Source: Caldilineaceae bacterium SB0661_bin_34 (GTDB lineage: Bacteria > Chloroflexota > Anaerolineae > Caldilineales > Caldilineaceae). From it: a DNA stretch of 64,000 bases. Made by a program: the position numbers and the translations under genes. Location of the stretch: positions 1-64,000 of the forward strand of contig VXMJ01000024.1 of assembly GCA_009841145.1 (NCBI GenBank), read 5' to 3'. This document shows positions 24,963 through 33,162 of this stretch, piece by piece (position 1 is the first letter of the stretch; each line of letters opens with the position of its first letter). The notes under the pieces were generated by a model, which saw only the letters and a list, made by a program, of their open reading frames with translations, ran no database searches and was not told where the DNA came from.

Positions 24963-25002
24963 AAGGGGGACAGGTTGACCACAAGTCGTGCCTGTCCCCT
25001 TT
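24963..25002 (+). promoter_or_regulatory. Stem-loop between binding-protein and permease genes
   Basis: AAGGGGGACAGG (24963-24974) pairs with CCTGTCCCCTTT (24991-25002), giving 12 bp with one G-T, around a 16-nt loop. It sits in the 115-bp gap after the binding-protein gene. In ABC importer operons such hairpins commonly keep the upstream message stable or attenuate the permease genes, so that binding protein is made in excess. Confidence 0.6.
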
Positions 25003-25054
25003 CCCCTCCTCGGGACGGCAGGCCCTGCACCGTCCGGGACGGACAAAGGTTGTA

Positions 25055-25960
25055 TTGACGCCGATGCGCTCCTGGATTCAGCGGGAATTCCTGTACCGGC
25101 GCCGCGTGTACGGAGTCCTCTTCGTGGCGCCGGCCATGCTCTTTTTCCTTGTCTTTAGCCTTTATCCCACGCTCAACGGGTTCTATCTCAGCCTAACCGA
25201 ATACACCCTGCTCAAGCCTCCGGTTTTCGTTGGCTTTGAGAACTACACCAAGCTCGCCGGCAACGACCAGTTCCAGAACGGGGTGAAGGTGACCCTGTGG
25301 TTCCTGTTGGGCACGACTGTGCCCAAGTGGATTCTTTCGCTGGCGCTGGCCATGCTCTTCCTTGCCCCGTTCCGGGGCAGGGAGTTTTTCAAGACCCTGT
25401 ACTTCACGCCCACCCTGCTGTCGGCCGTAGTCGTTTCCCTGGTTTGGAAGCTGCTCTTGGATCCCAACGGCGTGATCAGCGCGCTGGCCAAGCCCATAAC
25501 CCGGGATCCGGACACCCTGTGGCTGTCGGACCGCATTCTGACACCGATCTCCCTGATCTTCGTGGACGACTGGGCGGGCATCCCGTTCTTCATGATCATC
25601 TGGATCGCGGGGCTGGTCGGGATTCCCCGCGTCTTCTACGAGGCCGCCCTGATCGACGGCACCACCCGCTGGCAGGCCTTTCTGCATGTCACGCTGCCAC
25701 TCCTGCGCCCCACGATCCTGTTTGTCGTAGTGATTTCAACCATCAACTCCTTCCAGTCCTTTGCCCTGCAATATGTCATGACGCGCGGCGGGCCGAGCGA
25801 CTTGACCACTACGATCGCCCTGCTCGTCTACAACTACGGCTTCAATTACTTCCGCATGGGCCAGGCCGCCGCCATGTCCGTCTTCATGTTCTTCGTCATA
25901 ATTCTGATTACCCTGATCTACATTCGAAGTGTCCGGGCGGAGGAAACCAGCTACACGTGA
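25055..25960 (+). CDS. Sugar ABC transporter permease, MalF/UgpA type
   Basis: A 301-residue inner-membrane permease with six likely spans, the first being YGVLFVAPAMLFFLVFSLYP. The EAA loop for the ATPase is recognisable (YEAALIDGTTRWQAFLHVTLPLLRP). TTG at 25055 has AAAGG six bases upstream; ATG at 25064 is the alternative. It is the second gene of the importer operon. No ATP-binding subunit is encoded nearby, so a shared MsmX-like ATPase elsewhere must power it (inference). Confidence 0.9.
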   Translation: MTPMRSWIQREFLYRRRVYGVLFVAPAMLFFLVFSLYPTLNGFYLSLTEYTLLKPPVFVGFENYTKLAGNDQFQNGVKVTLWFLLGTTVPKWILSLALAMLFLAPFRGREFFKTLYFTPTLLSAVVVSLVWKLLLDPNGVISALAKPITRDPDTLWLSDRILTPISLIFVDDWAGIPFFMIIWIAGLVGIPRVFYEAALIDGTTRWQAFLHVTLPLLRPTILFVVVISTINSFQSFALQYVMTRGGPSDLTTTIALLVYNYGFNYFRMGQAAAMSVFMFFVIILITLIYIRSVRAEETSYT

Positions 25961-26041
25961 CAGCAATGCCCTGCTCCGTTCCGGGTCGCGACCGGCTACG
26001 GAGATGCGGCGGGATATCGTGGAGCGAGACCGCAATTGACC

Positions 26042-26941
26042 ATGGCCTCCCCTGATCGCTATTCCGAATATGCGCCCGCGCCCTACTCCGGCACCCGCGG
26101 CAGCTTCAGTGTGCATTTCCGCCAGAAGGCCAACGGCGCGGCCCTCTACGCCGCCATGTGTCTGGGACTGTTGTTTTTCTGTGTGCCCCTGTACTACATG
26201 TTCACCACCAGCTTCAAGGCCGAGCCCGAAGTCTTTGCCATGCCGGTGCACTGGATTCCGCGTTCGTTCCTGCCGCAGAACTACGTGGACGCTTTTCTGG
26301 CGGCACCGTTCCCGCGCTATTTCTGGAACAGCCTGTTGGTGGCCGTGATTGTGGTGGGGAGCACGGTGCTGTTCAGCGCCCTGGCCGGATACGGATTCGC
26401 CAAATTCGATTTCCCGGGGCGCCGCCTCGCCTTCCTCTTCATCCTAAGCACCATGATGATCCCCTTTCAGGTGCTCCTGATTCCATTGTTTGTGGTGGTG
26501 CACCAACTGGGCTGGACGAACTCCTACGCAGGCCTGATTATTCCGGGAGCCCTGAGTGCCTTCGGTGTGTTTCTCATGCGACAGGCGTGTCTCACGCTGC
26601 CGGACGAATTGATGGATGCGGCCCGCATCGACGGCGCGCGGGAAGTGGGAATCTTCATCCGCATTGTACTGCCCCTGCTGAAACCAGCCATCGCCACATT
26701 GGCCATCCTGACCTTTCTGGGCAGCTGGAACAACTTTCTGTGGCCCCTGATTGTGGTAACCAAGGATGAGCTCTTCACCCTGCCGGTCGGCATGACCGTG
26801 TTCCAGCAGCCCATGCAGGCCCCCTACTGGACCTACATCATGGCCGTCTCCACGGTGGCCACGCTGCCTGTCGTCATTGTGTTTCTGTTGCTGCAGCGAT
26901 ACTTCATCGAGGGTGTCGTGGTGTCAGGCCTAAAGGGGTAA
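26042..26941 (+). CDS. Sugar ABC transporter permease, MalG/UgpE type
   Basis: A 299-residue permease partner. Six hydrophobic spans are visible, the first about residues 38-58 (MCLGLLFFCVPLYYMFTTSFK). The EAA loop reads MDAARIDGAREVGIFIRIVLPLLKP and the C-terminus is the usual YFIEGVVVSGLKG. The start ATG at 26042 could be replaced by TTG two codons upstream, which is better spaced from a GGAGCGAG motif. Spacing of 81 bp to the first permease gene and 25 bp to the next gene supports one operon. Confidence 0.9.
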   Translation: MASPDRYSEYAPAPYSGTRGSFSVHFRQKANGAALYAAMCLGLLFFCVPLYYMFTTSFKAEPEVFAMPVHWIPRSFLPQNYVDAFLAAPFPRYFWNSLLVAVIVVGSTVLFSALAGYGFAKFDFPGRRLAFLFILSTMMIPFQVLLIPLFVVVHQLGWTNSYAGLIIPGALSAFGVFLMRQACLTLPDELMDAARIDGAREVGIFIRIVLPLLKPAIATLAILTFLGSWNNFLWPLIVVTKDELFTLPVGMTVFQQPMQAPYWTYIMAVSTVATLPVVIVFLLLQRYFIEGVVVSGLKG

Positions 26942-26966
26942 CGTCCCAAGACAAGGAGCAATCGGC

Positions 26967-28259
26967 ATGGCAACTTTGAAGGCGGGATTCGGGCGCGCGG
27001 ACATCACTCCCCACAAGGGTGGGCGGCTGGTGGGGTATGGCGGCCGGGACGAAGGCAACACCGGAGCCAACGATCCACTGTTGGCGCGGGCCCTGGTGAT
27101 CGAGGCAGGACGGGATCGCTACGCCCTGCTCTCGCTGGAACTCTGCTATGTCAACGATGAAACGGTCAAATCGATCCGGCAAGCACTGGGCCAGCGCTTT
27201 GATTTGGTGGCGGAGCACGTGCACATGGCCACCACACACACCCATGGGGGACCGGATGACCGCATGTCGGACAACTGGGATCGCCCCTTGGCCGAAATCG
27301 TGGGGGACGCCGTGGGCGCTGCGATCGCGTCCCTGCAGCCCTGCCGCCTAGGCAGCGGCTCCGGCTTTCTCTATGGCTATTCCATCAATCGACGCTGGCT
27401 GGATCGTCCAGTGGATCCCGCTGTGGCCGTGATCCGCATAGATGACGCCCAGGGCCGTCCGCTGGGGGTCATTGCCAACTACGCCTGCCATGCCGTCGTC
27501 ATGGGCTATGACAACCTGAGGGTCACGGGGGACTGGCCGGGCTATGCCGCGCGCTACATTGAAGAGGACTTGGGCCCGGGGGCGACGTGTCTTTTCTTTC
27601 AAGGCGGTGCGGGTGACATCAATCCGCTGGTCGAGGGTGTGCGCCAACAACTGCAGGGGGAGCGCACCGTACGCGCCATTGGCGAGGTCAGCACCTACTA
27701 CGGCTCCGCGGACGACGCGGATGTGTACAACGTGGGAGACAGGGGTGGCGGGACGTTTCAGGAGTGCGAGGAACTGGGCCGAGCCTTTCGGGACGAGGTC
27801 CTTCGTGTGTCGCGACGCATTGCAACCACCGGATCACCCGGGCCCGTCTGGGCGGAAAGCCTGCGCGTCGACGCCCTCAAGGGATCGGATGAGCCCGTAC
27901 CCGTCAAGGCCTACACTCCTCCCTACCAGCTTCTGGCTGAGCGGCCGATGGAAGGGGAGAGATTCAGATCGGTCGAGATCGCCCTGCTGGGAATCGGCGA
28001 TACCGTTCTCATTACAGAGCCGGGCGAAGTCTTCAGTGAAACGGCTGTGCGCTTTCGCGCCGGTGCCCAGCTCATGGGTTACCGAACCGTGATGCTCGTC
28101 AGCTATGCCAACGACTGGCTGCTCTACCTGCCGGAATTCGACGCGTTTGACGAGGGAGGATACGAGCCCGGATGGGCGGTGACGCTGCAAATCTCGCGTC
28201 GCTTTCAGGAACGCGTATGGAACTTGATCGAACCAAGGCTGAGAAGTCGCGCCCCATAG
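26967..28259 (+). CDS. Neutral/alkaline non-lysosomal ceramidase-family hydrolase
   Basis: A 430-residue member of the neutral ceramidase family, zinc amidases that split ceramide into sphingoid base and fatty acid; many bacterial homologues are uncharacterised. Family signatures are seen: KAGFGRADITP at the start, TTHTHGGPD and NYACHAVVMG (zinc histidines), and FFQGGAGDINP. Only the catalytic part is present, shorter than the roughly 650-residue secreted ceramidases. There is no signal peptide, so it is cytoplasmic. AAGGAG precedes the ATG. As the fourth gene of the sugar importer operon, it likely processes an imported compound. Confidence 0.8.
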   Translation: MATLKAGFGRADITPHKGGRLVGYGGRDEGNTGANDPLLARALVIEAGRDRYALLSLELCYVNDETVKSIRQALGQRFDLVAEHVHMATTHTHGGPDDRMSDNWDRPLAEIVGDAVGAAIASLQPCRLGSGSGFLYGYSINRRWLDRPVDPAVAVIRIDDAQGRPLGVIANYACHAVVMGYDNLRVTGDWPGYAARYIEEDLGPGATCLFFQGGAGDINPLVEGVRQQLQGERTVRAIGEVSTYYGSADDADVYNVGDRGGGTFQECEELGRAFRDEVLRVSRRIATTGSPGPVWAESLRVDALKGSDEPVPVKAYTPPYQLLAERPMEGERFRSVEIALLGIGDTVLITEPGEVFSETAVRFRAGAQLMGYRTVMLVSYANDWLLYLPEFDAFDEGGYEPGWAVTLQISRRFQERVWNLIEPRLRSRAP

Positions 28260-28400
28260 CAGTCCGAGGTCTTCCCTCTCGGCATGAAGCCACGGACCAT
28301 GCCCGAGCCCTGAATTGATCCGTTGGGAGCGTCCGCACCCCATGGGAACGCGGAATCCCGGTTTTTGCCGGCGAATTGTGGTGCGGTCCTGGACGCGCCA

Positions 28401-28433
28401 ACACGAAGGGGGGGCTTTGCCCCCCCTTCGTGT
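28401..28433 (+). terminator. Strong hairpin between convergent genes
   Basis: A perfect 15-bp stem, ACACGAAGGGGGGGC (28401-28415) with its reverse complement (28419-28433), around a TTT loop. It lies between the ends of the ceramidase-like gene and the oppositely oriented binding-protein gene. No T-run follows on either side, so it is a bidirectional terminator or 3' stabiliser rather than a textbook intrinsic terminator. Confidence 0.65.
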
Positions 28434-28467
28434 CTGATCAACCAGAGACGAGTGTTTCCGGTTGTTC

Positions 28468-30444
28468 CTACTCGTCGATGTACCACTCCTCCATGGAGTG
28501 CATGAACACGATGCCCATCTCTTCCACACGGCCCTTGGGCACGTTCTTGATGCGGGCCGAAGTGCTGGTGGGATAGTAGGAAAATTCGACCGGATTGAAT
28601 GTCCAGTAGTTGTCCCGTTGATTGACGAATATCTCTTCCAAAATGTCCTTGTTCTCCTGGGAACCCAGCGGAGCTCTTAAAAACCGGTTGTGCAAGTCAT
28701 AAATCTCCTTGACCTCGTCCGGGGGCTCTTCGCCAATTTCCCCATTTGAATTCATATACTGGACCCAGGCCCGGCCCCATCTGTCAGGCAGATAATCAAA
28801 CCAGCCGACGCTGGGCCACATGTCCATGACATTCCATATGGCCGTGCCCTGCAGGTCATTGGCCATGAACTTCTGATTAATCAAGCTCCATTCGCCTGCC
28901 TTGACATCAGTGTCAATGCCCACTGCTTTCCAGTATTCGGCGATTAGTTCCGTCATGGGAACGTGATCCTGGGACAGCGGTCCCGGTTCGAAAATGATTT
29001 GGAACGGGTCACCGTCCGGTCCCAGCCGAAAACCGTTGGCGTCCCGCTCGGACATACCCATTTCGTCCAGGATCTGATTGGCCTTTTCGATGTTGAATTC
29101 CGGATAGTTGGTGTGGACGGGCAACTGTCCGAATTCTCCCAGGTAAAAGGTATCGATGATCTCCTGCTTGTTGATTGCCAGCGTCATGGCCTGGCGGAAG
29201 CGGACATCGTTGGTAACCTTGCGCCAGGCGGGATCCGGGTAGGTGAGATTGAGTATGAAATTGATCGGCGTACGGTGCATGCGCGGAATGATGACGTTGA
29301 GCACACCCTCGGTCTCGGCCTGTTTGAGAAGCGGCAGATTGTTGAGTGAACTCCGCTCTCCCAGGTAGTCAACTTCGCCACTCAGAATCTGCAGGACCGT
29401 GGACTCGCGATCCTGCATTAGCAACATTTGGACCTGGTCGATGTAGGGCAACTGGTTGCCGGCCCTGTCCACCTTGAAGTAATAGGGATTTCGATCAAAG
29501 GTCCAGGAACCCCCACCGAATTCCGTCAACACCCAAGGGGTCAGCACTGGATGGCCAAAACCCGCTTCGCCGACAGCACGCCAAAGATTGCCCGGCATCT
29601 GTTTGGCATTGAAGAGGTTGTACCACTGCCCTTCCTCTATGCCCTCCTCATCCAGTTTGGCTGCCAATTCATCTGCATCGGCGTAATCCGCGTGGAATTG
29701 CTCCAAGTAATGGCGTGGTTTCAGGAAATCCTGGTAACCGCGCCAACTGGCAACAGCCAACGCGGCCGGGAAACTGCCATACCGTCCGTCGAAAGCAACG
29801 GTATAGGTGTAGTCATCCAGGATTTCAATCGTGGCGAATCCCGCCTCACGATCCTGAGCCGTGTGGAGAAACGTCGGTTTGGAGGGTGTAATTTCGTCAT
29901 GGAACATCACATCGTTCACAGCGAAATCCACATCTGCGGTGGTCACGGGTACGCCATCCGACCACTTGAGGCCTTCCCTCATGTGGAACGTGAAGGAGTC
30001 ATTGTCTTCATTGACCTCCCAATCCAACAGGACATTGCCAACAATGCCCATGTCGTAGTTGAAAGCGCCCGGGGCCCAAAGCAGGTACTCGTTCGACCCA
30101 ATATAGAAGTGGGGGTCGCCGCCCGGACTATCCTGCGGCAGGCGCATGGTCCCACCGTACTTACCGACCTCGGTGTCGTAACTTACGGCCAACATGCGAT
30201 TGGAAACCACGAACGGCTGGACGGGCAGGCGCTCCTCCACGGGAGGCAGTTCGCCAGCCGCCACGCGCTCCGCCAGGATCGGCGACTCGCCGTACTGGCC
30301 TTCCGGCATGGCCTCTTCGGCCGCCGGCTCTTCCATCATCGGCTCTTCCGCCGCAGGTGCCGCTACAGGACCGCACGCCGCCAGCACAGCCGCCAGCAAC
30401 AGGCCAAGCGCAGCCACCGCCAAGCCCGGTCTCAACTTTGTCAT
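28468..30444 (-). CDS. ABC transporter solute-binding lipoprotein, family 5 (peptide type), orphan
   Basis: A 658-residue family-5 (DppA/OppA-like) binding lipoprotein. The signal peptide ends LLLAAVLAAC. An Ala/Glu-rich linker (AAPAAEEPMMEEPAAEEAMPEG) leads to the two-lobed fold (LKWSDGVPVTTADVDFAVND, VRFRQAMTLAINKQEIIDTF). ATG 30444 has AAGG nine bases upstream; ATG 30450 is the alternative. No permease or ATPase genes are next to it, so it must lend its ligand to another transporter. It resembles the family-5 protein at 58.8 kb in linker and early sequence. Confidence 0.88.
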   Translation of the reverse strand: MTKLRPGLAVAALGLLLAAVLAACGPVAAPAAEEPMMEEPAAEEAMPEGQYGESPILAERVAAGELPPVEERLPVQPFVVSNRMLAVSYDTEVGKYGGTMRLPQDSPGGDPHFYIGSNEYLLWAPGAFNYDMGIVGNVLLDWEVNEDNDSFTFHMREGLKWSDGVPVTTADVDFAVNDVMFHDEITPSKPTFLHTAQDREAGFATIEILDDYTYTVAFDGRYGSFPAALAVASWRGYQDFLKPRHYLEQFHADYADADELAAKLDEEGIEEGQWYNLFNAKQMPGNLWRAVGEAGFGHPVLTPWVLTEFGGGSWTFDRNPYYFKVDRAGNQLPYIDQVQMLLMQDRESTVLQILSGEVDYLGERSSLNNLPLLKQAETEGVLNVIIPRMHRTPINFILNLTYPDPAWRKVTNDVRFRQAMTLAINKQEIIDTFYLGEFGQLPVHTNYPEFNIEKANQILDEMGMSERDANGFRLGPDGDPFQIIFEPGPLSQDHVPMTELIAEYWKAVGIDTDVKAGEWSLINQKFMANDLQGTAIWNVMDMWPSVGWFDYLPDRWGRAWVQYMNSNGEIGEEPPDEVKEIYDLHNRFLRAPLGSQENKDILEEIFVNQRDNYWTFNPVEFSYYPTSTSARIKNVPKGRVEEMGIVFMHSMEEWYIDE

Positions 30445-30676
30445 CAACATCTACCTTCTCCAATCACAAGTGAACACGAGCACGCACGGGATTTGCCACT
30501 GCAGGGTTCGCGACCGTACACAGTTTCCACCCCTGAGCCGACCACACGACCCGCACCGGCGCTGTCCGGACAGATTCAGACTGCACGGAGTCCATGTCGG
30601 GTACGAAATCGCAATTTGGTGGTTTGCACGGGCGAATCCTAGAGCATTGAAGAAACCGCCGAATCAGGCCTGGCGC

Positions 30677-31450
30677 CTAGACCGCCTGTTCGGCAATCCG
30701 GACCGCCTGGGCCAGGGCCTCCGCCTCGGACAGGGATGGCCGGAACTCCAGTCCCACATAGCCCGCGTAGTCCGATTCGTCAATGGCCCTGAAAACGGCC
30801 CGGTAGTCAATTTCGTTGTCCGCCAGCTCGTGCCGACCCGGCACGCCTGCCGTGTGGATGTGGCCAATCAGGGGCAGGTAGGTCCGCAGGTTGGAAATCA
30901 GGTTGCCTTCGGTGATCTGTTGGTGGTAGATGTCGTAGAGGATGGTCAGGGCCGGTGAATCCACCTCGGCCACGATGTCCGCCGCCTGCGCCATCGTGGT
31001 CAGCCAGTAGCCGTGGTGGTCCACGACCGGGTTGAGCGGCTCCAGGTAGATCTTGAGCCCGCGGTCGGCGGCCACCGCGGACAGCACCTTCAGGCGGCGT
31101 ACCACCCGTCGCAGGGTAATGTCCCATGCCTCGTCAGCCAGGATGTTGCCGGTCGTGACAATCATGCCCGGGCTCCCCAGGCGTTCAGCAATGGCGGCCG
31201 ACTTGGACACCCCCTCCACCAGGGCCTGTTCCGTCTCGCGGGCGGTCAGGGCGAACGGTGGCTCCGACAGGTGTCCGGCGCAGGCCAGACCGGTCTCGGC
31301 TTGGGCCTCGGCCACGGCATCCACATCCTTGTTGCTCCACGCCCAGAATTCGTAGGCCCCGATCCCGGACTCCTTGACGTTCCGGACCTTGGCCGCCGGA
31401 TCCGTTTCGTCAAGCCAGAACATTTCGATGCAGACAGACAGATTGACCAT
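30677..31450 (-). CDS. Sugar phosphate isomerase/epimerase, hydroxypyruvate-isomerase-like
   Basis: A 257-residue TIM-barrel of the AP-endonuclease-2 fold. Metal-binding positions are seen in LKIYLEPLNPVVDHHGYW (Glu), LTILYDIYHQQI (Asp/His), IGHIHTAGVPGRHE (His) and YVGLEFRP (Glu). ATG 31450 is chosen, with GGGAAT six bases upstream; the open frame reaches 31627 without conservation. Members isomerise hydroxypyruvate or keto sugars. It is 232 bp upstream of the orphan binding-protein gene in the same direction, so they could act in one pathway. Confidence 0.85.
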   Translation of the reverse strand: MVNLSVCIEMFWLDETDPAAKVRNVKESGIGAYEFWAWSNKDVDAVAEAQAETGLACAGHLSEPPFALTARETEQALVEGVSKSAAIAERLGSPGMIVTTGNILADEAWDITLRRVVRRLKVLSAVAADRGLKIYLEPLNPVVDHHGYWLTTMAQAADIVAEVDSPALTILYDIYHQQITEGNLISNLRTYLPLIGHIHTAGVPGRHELADNEIDYRAVFRAIDESDYAGYVGLEFRPSLSEAEALAQAVRIAEQAV

Positions 31451-31884
31451 GGAAAAATTCCCGCATGCGTGGATGACAGAGACAGTGAATGATGTATGAA
31501 GTCTATACGGGGCCCTGCACAGTCGAACCTGAACCCAATCCCCAATCCGGTCCACAGTGGTGAATGAAGACGAAGTCGGACGCGTCCTCCCTGCATCCGA
31601 TGGCAGCTCCGTGGTCCAAAGAATCATGAAAAGGACTCAATTGGTCCTCCGAGACATGGACATCGGATGGGACCGGGATCAGCGATCCTGCAACGGCACC
31701 GCGCATGGTGGTTCAGTGCACAGCGAGTACGATACTCCCAGGACACGGCTGCATCCACGGATACTGCTTCTGTCCCGAGTTCCTTCTTGCAAGCAGGCGG
31801 CATCGGTGGCTTACACCCACCGGCACAAACACACCCTGAGGATCGGTGATCCATGCTGCCCCTACAGCCCACACTGGTGTGAAG
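31451..31884. other. Divergent spacer, nothing definite recognised
   Basis: A 434-bp region between the divergent isomerase and YhaO-like genes. It should hold promoters for both, but I cannot single out a pair with good spacing. No hairpin, tRNA or conserved reading frame is visible. Confidence 0.45.
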
Positions 31885-33162
31885 ATGCCAACACTGCGAT
31901 TTGTCCATGCCGCCGACCTGCATTTGGATAGCCCGTTTGCAGGCATGCGGGCGGACGCGCCCGACCATGTGGCGTCCGCACTGCGCGAAGCCACATTCCG
32001 CGCCTACAACAACATCATCCAGCTGTGTCTGGACGAACATGTGGATGCACTCCTGGTAGCGGGAGACGTGTACGACGGCGCCGACCGCAGCCTGCGAGCC
32101 CAGTTGAAGTTCGTGGAGGGTCTCGAACGTCTGGATCGCGTCGGCATCCGCTCCTTCGTCTGCCACGGCAACCACGACCCGTTGAACGGATGGGAAGCCC
32201 GCCTGGATCTACCTTCCGGATGTGTCCGCTTCGGGGACAAGGTCGAGGCCGTGCCCATGTTCCCCGACGATCCGGAACGGGGCTGCGTATACGGGTACAG
32301 CTATCCCCGGCGCGATGTGAAGAGGAATCTGGCACACCTGTTTCCACGGCAAGGATCGGACAGCCGTGGCTTTCGGATTGGCTTGCTCCATGCCAATGCA
32401 GGAGGCAATCCGAACCATGAAGCCTATGGTGCCTGCAGCCTTGCCGATCTGGAGGAAGCCGACATCGACTATTGGGCTCTGGGACACATCCATACCCGCG
32501 ATGTACCGAAGTCGGAAGGACCGGTCATCGCCTATCCCGGCAATCCCCAGGGACGCCATCCCAACGAAGCGGGAAGCCGCGGCGTGTATTTGGTGGAAGT
32601 GGACGAGACCGGCAACCCGCGGCTGGAGTTCAGGACCGTGGACGTAATTCGTTGGCAACACATGGACTTGGACATCACGGGCCTGGCCACCGAGCAGGCG
32701 GTACTGGACGGCATCATCGATCTGGCCGAATCGGTACTGCATAACGAAGGACGGTCCGTGGTGTCGCGGTTGGCTCTGACCGGTAGGGGAGCCGCCCATC
32801 CATGGCTTCAACAGGCCGACACCGCCCAGGAAATCCTCGATCTCCTGAACGAAACGATGGCGGACCGCGAGCCGTGGCTTTGGTGTGAACGCATCCAGGT
32901 ACGAACCGCATCACCCGTGGACAGGCCCCAGGTTCTCCGACGGGAGGATTTCATCGGTGACTTGGCCAGATTGGCCGATGAGCTGCGGCACAACCCCGAT
33001 GCACTCGCAGATCTGCAACAGGAACTGTTGATCCTCTACGGCTCCGCCGGGGCCCGAAAGCACCTGAAGAATTTGATCCCCGCTGAGGAGGAACTGCTGG
33101 CCCTCCTGGACACCGCTGAGGAGGAATGCCTGGCGGCACTGACAGGAGATGAAGGGACATGA
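31885..33162 (+). CDS. yhaO: YhaO/SbcD-like metallophosphatase nuclease
   Basis: A 425-residue calcineurin-like phosphoesterase of the SbcD/Mre11 group, YhaO branch. The metal motifs are complete: FVHAADLHLDSP (D, H), LLVAGDVYDG (GD), CHGNHDPLNGW (GNHD), HANAGG and YWALGHIHTRD (GHIH). A C-terminal helical part (about 330-425) would bind the ATPase partner. It overlaps yhaN by 4 nt (ATGA). Such pairs process DNA ends or hairpins. ATG 31885 is preferred to the upstream 31846, because MPTLRFVHAADLH is the normal N-terminus. Confidence 0.88.
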   Translation: MPTLRFVHAADLHLDSPFAGMRADAPDHVASALREATFRAYNNIIQLCLDEHVDALLVAGDVYDGADRSLRAQLKFVEGLERLDRVGIRSFVCHGNHDPLNGWEARLDLPSGCVRFGDKVEAVPMFPDDPERGCVYGYSYPRRDVKRNLAHLFPRQGSDSRGFRIGLLHANAGGNPNHEAYGACSLADLEEADIDYWALGHIHTRDVPKSEGPVIAYPGNPQGRHPNEAGSRGVYLVEVDETGNPRLEFRTVDVIRWQHMDLDITGLATEQAVLDGIIDLAESVLHNEGRSVVSRLALTGRGAAHPWLQQADTAQEILDLLNETMADREPWLWCERIQVRTASPVDRPQVLRREDFIGDLARLADELRHNPDALADLQQELLILYGSAGARKHLKNLIPAEEELLALLDTAEEECLAALTGDEGT

